Origin: Pseudomonas sp. DY-1
Lineage (GTDB): Bacteria; Pseudomonadota; Gammaproteobacteria; Pseudomonadales; Pseudomonadaceae
Direction of reading: 5' to 3'
Assembly (NCBI RefSeq): GCF_003626975.1
Contig: NZ_CP032616.1
Location: forward strand, 2,108,001-2,172,000
DNA: 64,000 bases
Shown: piece after piece, positions 35,965 to 47,534 of the stretch
How the letters are laid out: the number at the start of each line of letters is the position of its first letter
Position numbering within the stretch: the first letter of the stretch is position 1
Translations under genes and position numbers: made by a program
Notes under the pieces: model-generated
The model's input: the letters and a program-made list of their open reading frames with translations, nothing else
Database searches by the model: none
What the model was told of the DNA's origin: nothing

Positions 35965-37416
35965 TCAGTGCAACTCTCCAACAGGTTTCGCGTCAGCCTT
36001 TCCATCGATAAGCGGAACAATAATAAAACTCTCATGTTTCCATGGAGCCCCTGACACTTTCGAACCAGCTTCGTTACTTGGATTTTTAGCTATTCCTGGC
36101 TGCTGCCTATCGCCACTGAAAGTGAAGATAAACACAAGCACTGTAAGTATCAATATCACTGTCATTCCAAAACTAGAGACACGAAAGAGTACTCGTTCCG
36201 CAGATCCAATTGGGACAGTAACCATTCTACTGTACTCAGCCATCGGCAAGAATCGATACAAACGTGAATGCCATTCACTTCGAAGCCTTCTCTGAAGACG
36301 CAAGAAGTGAATACCTGAAGCAATTACCATTGCAACATATATTGCTACCATTACCGACAACGACACCAACAGCCAGCTCTGTGTAGATGTTGTTGCTTTT
36401 GCTGCAAGCAGGCCAAGTCCAACAGCAAATGCACCTGCGACTGCTGTAACCACCTGCCTAGTAGAGTCTGCTAGCTTGGCAGTTTCATCCGAAACAGACT
36501 TTCTCAGCTCAGCCAAACTCTTTAGCGTCTCCTTGCTTATCTCAGATACCGCCAATCTGTATGCGATCTTCGCAGCAGAAAGAGCAGATAAAATATTCTC
36601 TCTCACGCATTCAACAGCAGGCGCTTCCTTACTCGAAGACCTTGCAACTTCAGCGGACAACAATATCTGTCTTGACTCTACCTCTCTATCACTGTCAAAA
36701 ACCCACGATACCGCACGCTGCAGACCAACAAAGGACGCCTCAGATAGCTTTTTTAACAATTCCGGCTCATCAGCAGAGAAAGAAAGCTTTAGCCTTGGCG
36801 GCCCATTAAATTTCAACTCATCCCCACTCTCATTGATTTCATTCGGCAGAATAGCCAGAAGTTTACAGATAGACATATTAGCCCAAACTTCGAAAGCGGG
36901 GTTATCAAACTCAACATCATAATCAGCTAGCAACCAAGAACCAATATCCCTAGGAACAAGATCCTCGGCCCCATAATTCTTCAGAAGCGTCCTTGGATTT
37001 TTCTTGATTGCCTCAGGCAAAAAGTAGCCATTGTTATTCCAAGGAGTAAATATCCTAGACTTTGTCGCAAAGGCTTTTTTTAGATAGGAGATCTCCCATC
37101 GCACTGCCTCCAAGTCACTCTCGAGGCTTTGCCTAAACCCTTCCAATGTCAAAAGCCGAATGCAATTAACTCTTGAAGCAGGTTTGTTTATAACTACTCG
37201 AAAGGGCGCCAGCTCTGCCGCTAACTCATCCCTTCCCCAAACATTTTGTTCCGAGTCACTTATCGAGAACCCCCATGACAACAACTCTAATTCAGAAATT
37301 ATCGCTCGCACATCATCAAGCGTTAACTCTGAAACAGAAACCGTGCTCTCGGACTCAAATAGAATCGCACGACGTTCCGTGTGCAGCTCATCAAGGAGCT
37401 CAGCTAGAGCTATCAC
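35965..37416 (-). CDS. Unrecognised protein with three C-terminal membrane helices (483 aa)
   Basis: The gene starts at GTG 37416, overlapping the upstream gene by 17 bp, with GAGGAT upstream. The N-terminal 310 residues are soluble and mixed alpha/beta, rich in acidic and aromatic residues, with a helical segment (ALSAAKIAYRLAVSEISKETLKSLAELRKSVSDETAKLADSTRQ) leading into membrane helices at about 322-341, 348-372 and 413-434. A short tail follows. I recognise no family. A soluble sensor-like part plus a membrane domain, in an operon on a mobile island, recalls two-gene defence systems with a membrane effector. Codon use is much AT-richer than in the chromosome. Confidence 0.75.
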   Translation of the reverse strand: MIALAELLDELHTERRAILFESESTVSVSELTLDDVRAIISELELLSWGFSISDSEQNVWGRDELAAELAPFRVVINKPASRVNCIRLLTLEGFRQSLESDLEAVRWEISYLKKAFATKSRIFTPWNNNGYFLPEAIKKNPRTLLKNYGAEDLVPRDIGSWLLADYDVEFDNPAFEVWANMSICKLLAILPNEINESGDELKFNGPPRLKLSFSADEPELLKKLSEASFVGLQRAVSWVFDSDREVESRQILLSAEVARSSSKEAPAVECVRENILSALSAAKIAYRLAVSEISKETLKSLAELRKSVSDETAKLADSTRQVVTAVAGAFAVGLGLLAAKATTSTQSWLLVSLSVMVAIYVAMVIASGIHFLRLQRRLRSEWHSRLYRFLPMAEYSRMVTVPIGSAERVLFRVSSFGMTVILILTVLVFIFTFSGDRQQPGIAKNPSNEAGSKVSGAPWKHESFIIVPLIDGKADAKPVGELH

Positions 37417-38440
37417 GGAGAATCCTATCCTCAGTCACTTTTCGAGTAGTAACTGTAATTTTCTCTCCGCCGCCCTTCTGTGGAACTCGCTCCACTGTTG
37501 CCCCTGCGTCGTCTGGATAGGTGATCGTGACCCCTTCTGTGGTCTTAACCTTCCGCATTGGAGGCTTAGTTAACACTCGACGATCTGGCTTAAATCTAAG
37601 ACCATCCAATCGCATCTTCTTTATGGTCTTCCTGGCCTGATTCTGCAGACGTACACGTGTCTCTTCTTCTTCAGGAAAACCAGCTGCGGAAATTACCGCA
37701 TCAACTATAGCGTCCTCATCAACTTCCTGTCTCTCACGCAACAACCCAACAGCATGTGCTATTGCACGAGGAACGTTTTCCTCTGGGAGCAAATTTTTGC
37801 ATGCATTGAATGTTTGCCTAACCGCCTCCTTCACTGCCGAACTAAGCTCTTCATCACTACGAGTTCTGGTTACATCCAGAAAACCCGCGAAGTAATCACT
37901 TAACTCTGGCGAAGGCCTTGCTCTATCTAGCGTGGATATTTGAAGTTCGGCAACTCCGTTGCTAATCCTAACAATTGCGGCCTTTTGAATGGCCCTTTTA
38001 TCACCAATGAAGGCCTGAACAATTTTCCTCAGAAGACTTCCATCTTTTCCATTGGCTTGCTCAATAACCTCCCGATAATCATACTTAATTAAGCTATAGA
38101 TCCTCTTCCCTTCATCACCGCACGTGAGTTCAAATACAAAAAATGCACCATCCCGACTTCCACCAACATGCTGTAAGGAAAATGCACGAGAGAGTTCTTG
38201 TGCCCCCCGCTCAAAATCCACCTCCCCGACAGCTATTTTTTCTAGCCTCAGCTTTGTAAAAGAATCTTCAGAAAAACTATAAACAGCGTCTTTATCAGTA
38301 TCTCTGATCCTTTCAATAAAAAACTCTTCATGCTCTATTGTTCTTTTCTTCTCAGCAACAAAATTCCCATCACCCACTACATGAAGAATCATGTTGCTAA
38401 TCTTTAAATCCTGATACTCCTCATCAGTCAAAAAAGACAT
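37400..38440 (-). CDS. Unrecognised protein, weakly NdpA/NA37-like (346 aa)
   Basis: The ATG at 38440 has a strong AAGGAGG. The 346-residue soluble protein starts LKISNMILHVVG, has FFVFELTCGDEGKRIYSLIKYD and a segment LSDYFAGFLDVTRTRSDEELSSAVKEAVRQ that recalls 37-kDa nucleoid-associated (NA37/NdpA) proteins, and ends with a basic region (RKTIKKMRLDGLRFKPDRR) and a small strand-rich tail (GEKITVTTRKVTEDRIL). The NA37 link is a pattern judgement only. It overlaps the membrane gene at 35965 by 17 bp, so the two are made together and probably act as a pair: a nucleic-acid-contacting sensor and a membrane partner, if this is a defence system. Confidence 0.75.
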   Translation of the reverse strand: MSFLTDEEYQDLKISNMILHVVGDGNFVAEKKRTIEHEEFFIERIRDTDKDAVYSFSEDSFTKLRLEKIAVGEVDFERGAQELSRAFSLQHVGGSRDGAFFVFELTCGDEGKRIYSLIKYDYREVIEQANGKDGSLLRKIVQAFIGDKRAIQKAAIVRISNGVAELQISTLDRARPSPELSDYFAGFLDVTRTRSDEELSSAVKEAVRQTFNACKNLLPEENVPRAIAHAVGLLRERQEVDEDAIVDAVISAAGFPEEEETRVRLQNQARKTIKKMRLDGLRFKPDRRVLTKPPMRKVKTTEGVTITYPDDAGATVERVPQKGGGEKITVTTRKVTEDRILRDSSS

Positions 38441-38611
38441 AAACCCCTCCTTGATCGGCAGACTAACAATCCAAACAGTACGCGCTAATGTGCCAATCTT
38501 TAATAGCGAACGCAGACGCGAGCACTGCCATTAGGATTCCACCATACCGCGACACAAAAAATATTAAACCATACTAAAAAGCGTGATCCGTGCAGCAGCA
38601 CGCCTTACATA

Positions 38612-39175
38612 TCACTTTCCGAATTCCTTACCTACCATTAAGTTACGAATACCTTTCGACCAGAACTCCCTCATACGGAAAATATATTCAGCGGCCGCTT
38701 GTTTCGCCTCCTTCTTTGAAAAGCCAGAATTCACCAACCTCGAGAAAACAACATCAAGATAGATCGACTCCCATCTAGGCAACTCCGCTGGCAACTCGAT
38801 CAACACCTTAGGATTGGCCAGCCCTTCACTTACTTTAATTCCACTTGATGCAGGCTGAAGGTAGACGCCTTTTGCCTTCACAATTCCATCCATCAAAGCA
38901 AACTGCTTTCTCGCATCAAACCTAAACATCACGCTTAGCTCTAGCGGACGACTGAAGTCGAGATGCAAATTCACAGACCAATTCTTGAATCTCTTGATAG
39001 CCCAAGTAGACACAACATCCCCTGGCGGCAACCCTTGATGCAGTAATATTAGATCCTGCAATGCTGGGCAATTTTCGCAATCAACTATCAAGACAGGAAT
39101 AAGCCTTCCATCTCCAAAGAAAGGAGCAGCAATGGCACCATCACCAACAATTGGAATCAGTTGTGCCTTCTTCAT
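38612..39175 (-). CDS. Unrecognised protein (187 aa), paired with 39172-39747
   Basis: The start at 39175 overlaps the stop of the upstream gene (ATGA). The soluble 187-residue product has an N-terminal strand-rich half (LIPVLIVDCENCPAL, NWSVNLHLDFSRPLELSVMFRFD) and a C-terminal helical half (LVNSGFSKKEAKQAAAEYIFRMREFWSKGIRNL). No known motif is apparent. Translational coupling to the membrane-anchored protein before it suggests a complex. A 171-bp gap separates it from the next leftward pair. Confidence 0.72.
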   Translation of the reverse strand: MKKAQLIPIVGDGAIAAPFFGDGRLIPVLIVDCENCPALQDLILLHQGLPPGDVVSTWAIKRFKNWSVNLHLDFSRPLELSVMFRFDARKQFALMDGIVKAKGVYLQPASSGIKVSEGLANPKVLIELPAELPRWESIYLDVVFSRLVNSGFSKKEAKQAAAEYIFRMREFWSKGIRNLMVGKEFGK

Positions 39176-39747
39176 TTTTGCTCAACTGCCCCCACTACTT
39201 CAGGAATAATATAAGCCGTAACTGTAATCCTTGAATCTGAGGAATGAGCATCCACTGAATAGCTATCTATAATTTTTTCTCGATCAAAGCTATCTGGAAG
39301 CATGAAGGTAACCCAGCCTGAAATAGAAGATTTTGCCGATATATTCAGCGGCGGCTCCAATCTAGAAAGCCCATCTTTTTCGCTGCTCCGCACTCGTAAA
39401 TCAGGGGAAAGAATAATAGATCTAACCTCATCCGAATCATCGACATACGAAACCCGCAAGTCTATTCGTTGAATTGTGCAGGGCATACTTGCTGAGTTGT
39501 TATATAGCACAGCGAACGACGCGAACTTCCCTTCCAACCCGTCAGTCCACTTATAGCAGCTAATGAGGTAAGGCTTTATCTCTCTGAACTTCTCAGAGTG
39601 ATCACTCAGGCTAATTCTCAAGGACCTCTTGGATACTGCAAAGCCTCTCCAAGATACCACCAGCGAAGCGAACGAGAAAAGTAAAGCAGCCAATGCAATG
39701 GCTGTCTCTGTCTCCGACTTGCTCCAGTCAATAAGCGGGTTGATCAT
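39172..39747 (-). CDS. Unrecognised single-helix membrane-anchored protein (191 aa)
   Basis: The start at 39747 has TGGAG upstream. A hydrophobic helix at about residues 14-34 (TAIALAALLFSFASLVVSW) anchors a soluble part rich in beta strands (FASFAVLYNNSASMPCTIQRIDLRVSYVDDSDEVR; ITVTAYIIPEV), reminiscent of an immunoglobulin-like sandwich. No family is recognised. It is coupled by an ATGA overlap to the 187-residue gene and follows the HsdR_N-type gene after 69 bp, so all three may be one transcript. Confidence 0.72.
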   Translation of the reverse strand: MINPLIDWSKSETETAIALAALLFSFASLVVSWRGFAVSKRSLRISLSDHSEKFREIKPYLISCYKWTDGLEGKFASFAVLYNNSASMPCTIQRIDLRVSYVDDSDEVRSIILSPDLRVRSSEKDGLSRLEPPLNISAKSSISGWVTFMLPDSFDREKIIDSYSVDAHSSDSRITVTAYIIPEVVGAVEQK

Positions 39748-39816
39748 TCGAAATGCAGCTCCATAAGGCCCACCCAGAGATAGGCCTCATACGGGGACAA
39801 AGAATCAGCCCAGCAG

Positions 39817-40899
39817 TCACTCGTAGTACGCAACAGCCCCTTTGAGCTGCTCTGCGAAGCTGTAGATGTCATCTAGGGAAGTAATGGGATGTCGAGTTTC
39901 GTTCTTCTCGTGATCAAAGATCCCTATGTACTTCTGACTGCGGTTGAAGTGGAGGCGGCAAATCGGCTTCCGATTGTTATCGTCCAGCAACACGCCGAAA
40001 TAGCTTTGCGTGTCGCGGTGAACAATTCGCTTTGCATCAACTACTGCCCGGACAATCGCCTTGACGATGTGGAAGCCTTCCAGTTCATCCAGTGTCGTCT
40101 GAACCCGATCTTCTTCCTGCTCGTTCGCTGCTTCGTTAGTTACGGTTGTCTCTGCCGGGGCTACCGCAAACGATGGTTGGAGGGCTCCGCTCATAGCGGA
40201 CTTGAGGCGATCATTCACCTGATCCCCGAGGAACTGGGCCGCTGCTTTTCGGGTGAGCGTGGCGAACTGCTCCCTCACCTTCTGCGTGATGATCCCGTCG
40301 TAAACACGGGCCGCGAAGAACTTCACAAAGTCGTCGTCAGGCTGGTTGAACTGAGCAGCCATCTCCCGCTTGATCTGACTGACGTACTTCAGCTCGCCAG
40401 CAGCATTGATGATCGAGTCAACATCAAACGCTGCCTTGGTGATCTTCTGAAGCTCCGGCAGAATGTGTTCATCAACGTCCAGTAGATCGAGCTCCAGAAA
40501 CGGCTTCTCGTCCATCTTGTTGGGTGCATCGAGGTCCGTGAAGAACTTGTAGACCTGGCCATTGGTGAGGATAGAAATTCGGGCGCTGGTGACGTGGAAG
40601 TATCGGAACAACTGGCTTGCATGGTTGATGTGCAGCGGCTCACCGATCTTCTTGCATTCGATCAGAATCTGAATCTCGCCATTTTTCAGAATGGCGTAAT
40701 CGATCTTCTCGCCTTTCTTGGTGCCGATGTCGCAGACGTACTCAGGCGTCACCTCAGACGGGTCGAACACATCGTAACCAAGCACTGAGTTGATGAAGGG
40801 CATTACCAACGCCGTCTTGGTGGCCTCTTCGGTTTGAATCGCCCCGCCTTGCTGCCGGACCTTGGCAGATAACGCATTCAGTCGCTCTATGAATTCCAT
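39817..40899 (-). CDS. Stand-alone HsdR N-terminal (type I restriction-like) nuclease domain protein
   Basis: I start at the ATG at 40899, behind AAGGAG, giving 360 residues; the frame continues to 41040 without such a site. The N-terminal part is an HSDR_N-type PD-(D/E)XK nuclease: D67 in EKIDYAIL and E81-C-K83 in LIECKKIG. The C-terminal third has a separate domain (FHIVKAIVRAVV ... SYFGVLLDDNNRKPICRLHFN) often seen in such solitary proteins. No HsdM, HsdS or helicase motor is present, so this is not a full restriction system. It may cleave foreign DNA or act with the membrane proteins encoded downstream. Confidence 0.82.
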   Translation of the reverse strand: MEFIERLNALSAKVRQQGGAIQTEEATKTALVMPFINSVLGYDVFDPSEVTPEYVCDIGTKKGEKIDYAILKNGEIQILIECKKIGEPLHINHASQLFRYFHVTSARISILTNGQVYKFFTDLDAPNKMDEKPFLELDLLDVDEHILPELQKITKAAFDVDSIINAAGELKYVSQIKREMAAQFNQPDDDFVKFFAARVYDGIITQKVREQFATLTRKAAAQFLGDQVNDRLKSAMSGALQPSFAVAPAETTVTNEAANEQEEDRVQTTLDELEGFHIVKAIVRAVVDAKRIVHRDTQSYFGVLLDDNNRKPICRLHFNRSQKYIGIFDHEKNETRHPITSLDDIYSFAEQLKGAVAYYE

Positions 40900-41043
40900 G
40901 TCACGCTCCTTGCTGAGGACGACTTCATCGTAGTGACAGGCGGCATTACTGGCAATTGGCAAGTACTGCTCCGAGCCAAGCCATGCGAGAAGCTCAGGAC
41001 GGGCGAACAGACTTGAGCCGTGGCGATCACTGACGATCAATTA

Positions 41044-41307
41044 CTATTCGTCTTCCTCTTCGTCATCGTCATCTTCATCTTCATCTTCAGTGAACCCGCC
41101 TCCCCCGTCCACGAAGGATTGGCAACCCTCGTTGAATGAAGGTGAATCCGTACTACAGGCAGAGTCATCGTCAATATCATTTGACTCTGCCCATTCATAG
41201 CCTGCTTGGTGACCCGAACAATCATCAAGGCAATCGTTGCCGTCGAAGGTGGCGCCATGGGCCACTCCGAACGCTGCCAACAGCACAAGAACGGATAACG
41301 CACGCAT
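41044..41307 (-). CDS. Small secreted acidic protein with four cysteines (87 aa)
   Basis: The ATG at 41307 has GGGAGGAAG upstream. The product starts with a signal peptide (MRALSVLVLLAAFGVAHGA), then CLDDCSGHQAGYEWAESNDI with further cysteines in DDSACS and NEGCQSF, and ends in a run of 14 acidic residues. Two disulphides are likely outside the cytoplasm. I have a general memory of small HxAGYxWA proteins on mobile elements but cannot assign a role; surface modification or calcium binding by the tail are guesses. It is the first gene of the leftward block at the right end of the island. Confidence 0.72.
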   Translation of the reverse strand: MRALSVLVLLAAFGVAHGATFDGNDCLDDCSGHQAGYEWAESNDIDDDSACSTDSPSFNEGCQSFVDGGGGFTEDEDEDDDDEEEDE

Positions 41308-41441
41308 ACGGCTTCCTCCCTGAACGTCACGCTTACCAAGAAAGCATGAGGCATTGCACGAAGATAGCTGCCAGTCGAGGGGTACTGAATTGAGCTTTGA
41401 AGATACAGACGAAGCGGATACGATGCGCTGCACGGTGCACC

Positions 41442-41455
41442 ACTTAGGTGTACCA
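41442..41455 (+). promoter_or_regulatory. Putative integrase arm-type site, right end
   Basis: ACTTAGGTGTACCA matches ACTTAGCTGTACCA at 29877-29890 in 13 of 14 bases and in the same orientation. It lies 61 bp inside the right repeat. Confidence 0.4.
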
Positions 41456-41487
41456 AAACGCTGTCACACACTTCGATTTTTGGCGAG

Positions 41488-41512
41488 AAAAGTCTTTTAG
41501 AATTAAAGACTT
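41488..41512 (-). terminator. Island-supplied terminator for the 4.5S RNA gene
   Basis: On the minus strand AAGTCTTT and AAAGACTT form an 8-bp stem with a 7-nt loop and TTTTC after it. It begins 10 bp after the RNA 3' end and lies just inside the island, so the insertion appears to have brought a replacement terminator. Confidence 0.65.
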
Positions 41513-41516
41513 AGGA

Positions 41517-41593
41517 ATTGGAGGTGACCCCACCAGCCACACCCCGGCACACGATTTCACCGCTGCGGCTGCTCCCTTCCGGGCCTGACCGGG
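41517..41593. repeat. Right attachment repeat (within intact 4.5S RNA gene)
   Basis: This is the second perfect copy of the 77-bp repeat at 29649-29725. Here it continues without break into the 5' part and promoter of the RNA gene, so this side carries the functional gene. Confidence 0.88.
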
Positions 41594-41632
41594 TTCACGG
41601 CTGATCGTTGCGGGGGGACCGGCAGGGCCACC
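41523..41632 (-). ncRNA. ffs: 4.5S RNA, bacterial small signal recognition particle RNA
   Basis: On the minus strand about 110 nt fold into the single long SRP hairpin. The 5' end GGTGGCCCTGCCGGTC pairs with the 3' end GGCTGGTGGGGTCACC, using G-U pairs. The apical part holds the conserved Ffh-binding core GGTCAGGCCCGGAAGGGAGC. The RNA binds Ffh and targets membrane proteins co-translationally. The 3' part overlaps the island repeat, so integration rebuilt the gene. A hairpin GCTCGCC/GGCGAGC just upstream could be the 5' leader removed by RNase P. Confidence 0.93.
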
Positions 41633-41665
41633 ATCACACAGCTCGCCAGATCGGCGAGCCGCGCC

Positions 41666-41693
41666 ATTGTACCGGCTCTTCGCCAACTTACAA
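41666..41693 (-). promoter_or_regulatory. Sigma-70 promoter of ffs
   Basis: On the minus strand TTGTAA (41693-41688), a 16-bp spacer and TACAAT (41671-41666) make a good -35/-10 pair about 35 bp upstream of the mature RNA start. Confidence 0.6.
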
Positions 41694-41728
41694 CCGCTAA
41701 AAACGGTTTCCTTACAAGCACTTGCGAA

Positions 41729-43363
41729 TCAGACCTGGAAGCGCCCCACCAACTGGGCCAGGCCGCTGGAAAGCTGGGAAAGGTGCTGGCTGGCCTGGGT
41801 GCTCTGTTCCGAGGTTTGCGCAGCCTCGTTGGAGAGGTCGCGGATATCGCTGATATTGCGGGCGATCTCTTCGGTAACGCTGCTCTGCTCTTCGCAGGCA
41901 GTGGCGATCTGAGCCGCCATGTCGTTGATCCGCTGAACCGAGTCGCCAGTATCCGTCAGCGCCTGGTCGACACCAGCCGCGCGCTCTACGCTGTCCCTCG
42001 CTTTCAGGCTACCCGTGCGCATGGCCTTGACCGCTTCCTGCACGCCAGCCTGAAGACGCTCGATCATCAATTGGATGTCCTTGGTTGAATCCTGCGTCCG
42101 GGCCGCCAGGGCTCGCACCTCGTCTGCAACCACGGCGAACCCCCGTCCTTGCTCGCCAGCCCGCGCGGCTTCAATGGCGGCATTCAGCGCTAGCAGGTTG
42201 GTCTGGTCAGCGATGCCCTTGATTACCGCGAGTACGGCACCGATGTTGGCAGTTTCCTGCTCCAACGTGCTGATGGTTGCAGATGCGTTCTCCACCTCCA
42301 TCGCCAGTTGGCGGATGACGGCGACAGTAGCCCCTACCACCTGCGCTCCCTCCCGGGACTGCTCCTCGGCGAAATGCGCCGCATCCGCCGCGTTCTGCGC
42401 ATTGCGCGCCACTTCGTGAACGGCCGCGCTCATTTCAGTGGCGGCGGTGCTTACCTGATCCACGGCAGCATGCTCGCTGCTGATCAGGCGATCGTTCGCC
42501 GCCGCGAGCCCGGCCAGGCTGCGCGCCGAATCGGCTACTTCTCCAGTCACACGGCTGACTTCACGGATCAGCGGTTGAAGCTTGTCGAGGAAACGGTTGA
42601 AGGCTTGGCTGAGCTTGCCCAGCTCGTCCCGCGACAAGACCTCCAGGCGCACACGAAGGTCGCCGTCCCCATCGGCAATCTGCTCGATGCGCTCCAGCAA
42701 GTTGTGTAACGGCCGGGTCACCAGCATCGGGAAGCCGATGACTAACACGACGCAAAGAACCAGGCCGAAGGCGATGGCCAGCCCCTGCTGCCAGGTGCGG
42801 GCCTCCCCCTGCAAGATAGCCGCCTGCCCTTCGACGTTGGCGGCCTTGTCTTCCAACTCTCCGAGTTTGTCGATGGCATCGCGCATGGACGCGAACTGAC
42901 GCTCGCTGTCACCGAAACTGAGAGCACTGGCCGCAAACGGGTCCTGGGCAGACAGGCTCACCACCTGCTGCGAAGTCGCCTTCCACTGGGAGTAGCCACG
43001 ATCGAAGTGGGCCACCAATTGCTGGGCTTCGGGGCTGGAATCCATCGCGGCGTACTTGTGCACCCGGTCATAGGCCTGCTGCAGATTTTCGGCATGGCCG
43101 GCCTTGAGTGCCTGTGCGTGTTCACCGGCCGCCTCGTCCAGTAAGCTGCGCTCGGCGATGAAGGCCTGGTAGAGATCGCGGTCGGCATTGAGCAGCAGAC
43201 TGATGGCAGGCAGGTAACGATTGGTCAGTCGCTTGCTCGAGTCGGCCACCTTGCCAATTCCCTGCATACCGAGACCGCCTACCAGCACCATGAGAAGGGC
43301 CAGCACCAGGATCGGCAAGGCGACTTTCCAGCGGAAACCCAGGTTGGCAAAGGCACGTAGCAT
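41729..43363 (-). CDS. Methyl-accepting chemotaxis protein (4HB, HAMP, signalling domain)
   Basis: The 544-residue receptor starts behind AAGGAGAG. TM1 is at about residues 13-33, a periplasmic four-helix-bundle ligand domain follows to about 188, and TM2 is at about 190-213. HAMP is next ([25 protein letters not shown]), then the long coiled-coil signalling domain with the conserved hairpin tip [40 protein letters not shown]. The C-terminus lacks a CheR-docking pentapeptide. It senses an unknown ligand and controls CheA. It lies beside ffs, just outside the island. Confidence 0.95.
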   Translation of the reverse strand: MLRAFANLGFRWKVALPILVLALLMVLVGGLGMQGIGKVADSSKRLTNRYLPAISLLLNADRDLYQAFIAERSLLDEAAGEHAQALKAGHAENLQQAYDRVHKYAAMDSSPEAQQLVAHFDRGYSQWKATSQQVVSLSAQDPFAASALSFGDSERQFASMRDAIDKLGELEDKAANVEGQAAILQGEARTWQQGLAIAFGLVLCVVLVIGFPMLVTRPLHNLLERIEQIADGDGDLRVRLEVLSRDELGKLSQAFNRFLDKLQPLIREVSRVTGEVADSARSLAGLAAANDRLISSEHAAVDQVSTAATEMSAAVHEVARNAQNAADAAHFAEEQSREGAQVVGATVAVIRQLAMEVENASATISTLEQETANIGAVLAVIKGIADQTNLLALNAAIEAARAGEQGRGFAVVADEVRALAARTQDSTKDIQLMIERLQAGVQEAVKAMRTGSLKARDSVERAAGVDQALTDTGDSVQRINDMAAQIATACEEQSSVTEEIARNISDIRDLSNEAAQTSEQSTQASQHLSQLSSGLAQLVGRFQV

Positions 43364-43704
43364 GGCGGCTCTCCTTAGCGCTTGTTACATCTAGGGCAAG
43401 CGTAGTCGCTCAAGAGAGTTCAGGGCCCACGAGCGACGCTGCGGACTTCGAGATTTGGAGACGTTGGTCCAGAGATGCCAGTGACGACCTGTCGTCGGCT
43501 GCCGAGACCGACGGCAGGTTGCGTCAAATCGACGCAAAGCCGGGCATCGAGCACAGGCTCACTGGCCCTTTTGTGCTAGCTTGCCCAGCGGTCGCGGCTC
43601 GCAGCTACAACCCGTGCCGCACTTCCAGTCGCTCCGCTGGTCTCATCAGGGCCGGCGCGACCGGCCCGGCCACAAGCCAGACACTTATTGAATGGAGCAA
43701 CACC
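43364..43704. other. Intergenic region between chemoreceptor and HU genes
   Basis: The 341 bp must contain the promoters of both divergent genes. The HU frame stays open well upstream of its ATG, but that extension lacks HU-family sequence. I cannot place promoters with confidence and see no repeat or RNA gene here. Confidence 0.4.
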
Positions 43705-43986
43705 ATGGCACTCACCAAAGACCAGCTGATCTCTGACATCGCAGAAGCCACCGACACCACCAAGGCCGCCGTGCGCGCCATGCTGGAACAGCTCAGCGAG
43801 ATCGTCAGCGATTCCCTGGAGAACAGCGATGAGATCACCCTGCCGGGCATCGGCAAGCTGAAGGTAGGCGAGCGTCCGGCCCGCACCGGCCGCAACCCGC
43901 AAACCGGCAAGGCCATCGAGATCGCCGCGAAGAAGGTGGTCAAGTTCGTTCCGGCCAAGGCCCTGACTGACGCGGTCAACAAGTAA
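43705..43986 (+). CDS. HU family DNA-binding protein
   Basis: The start MALTKDQLISDIAEATDTTK at 43705 has TGGAG upstream and gives 93 residues, the usual HU size. The dimerisation helices are followed by the DNA-binding arm segment GIGKLKVGERPARTGRNPQTGKAIEIAAKKVVKFVPAKAL, with the typical RxxRNPxTG. The protein bends and compacts DNA. It is a single gene ending in a bidirectional terminator shared with ligA. Confidence 0.96.
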   Translation: MALTKDQLISDIAEATDTTKAAVRAMLEQLSEIVSDSLENSDEITLPGIGKLKVGERPARTGRNPQTGKAIEIAAKKVVKFVPAKALTDAVNK

Positions 43987-43992
43987 ATAAAA

Positions 43993-44020
43993 AAGGGGCG
44001 GACCATCTGGCCCGCCCCTT
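43993..44020. terminator. Bidirectional terminator between HU and ligA
   Basis: AAGGGGCGG and CCGCCCCTT form a 9-bp stem. The minus strand continues with TTTTTTATTT (ligA side, strong) and the plus strand with TTCTC (HU side, weaker). Confidence 0.8.
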
Positions 44021-44040
44021 CTCATGCCCAGAAGTACGGA

Positions 44041-47300
<3,260 letters not shown>

Positions 47301-47534
47301 GTAGTCCTGTGTCCCCTAGTGAAAATGCAAACAAACGATGGTGAAGAAAGGACATCCCGTCCCCTGAAACGTGGCGCCCAACTCCATGTTCTGAATGGCG
47401 TTTTCCACGTGCGACAAAATTGGGCATAAAGCTAGCACGACCAGCCCAGCAGAGAAACCTCTGATAGAGGCTTACTCCGAAGCCAACGCGAATTTGATCT
47501 CCGGTCGTACCCGGAGTTCGCATCCGCCGGGCAA

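Larger units (their letters stand above)
29649..41593. mobile_element. 11.9 kb genomic island integrated in the 4.5S RNA gene (ffs)
   Basis: A 77-bp perfect direct repeat (29649-29725 and 41517-41593) corresponds to the 3' part of the SRP RNA gene. Between the copies, base composition drops, codon use changes, and the genes are a tyrosine integrase, a RepL-like protein, a serine recombinase, several membrane proteins and nuclease-type cargo. Flanking genes (dnaX side and ligA side) are the normal neighbours of ffs in pseudomonads. All this fits a site-specifically integrated element; no conjugation or phage structural genes are present, so it is a minimal or satellite-type island. Confidence 0.88.

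Noticed and set aside
39817..40899. A complete type I restriction-modification system
   Set aside because: Only an HsdR_N-type domain is present; HsdM, HsdS and the HsdR helicase motor are absent.
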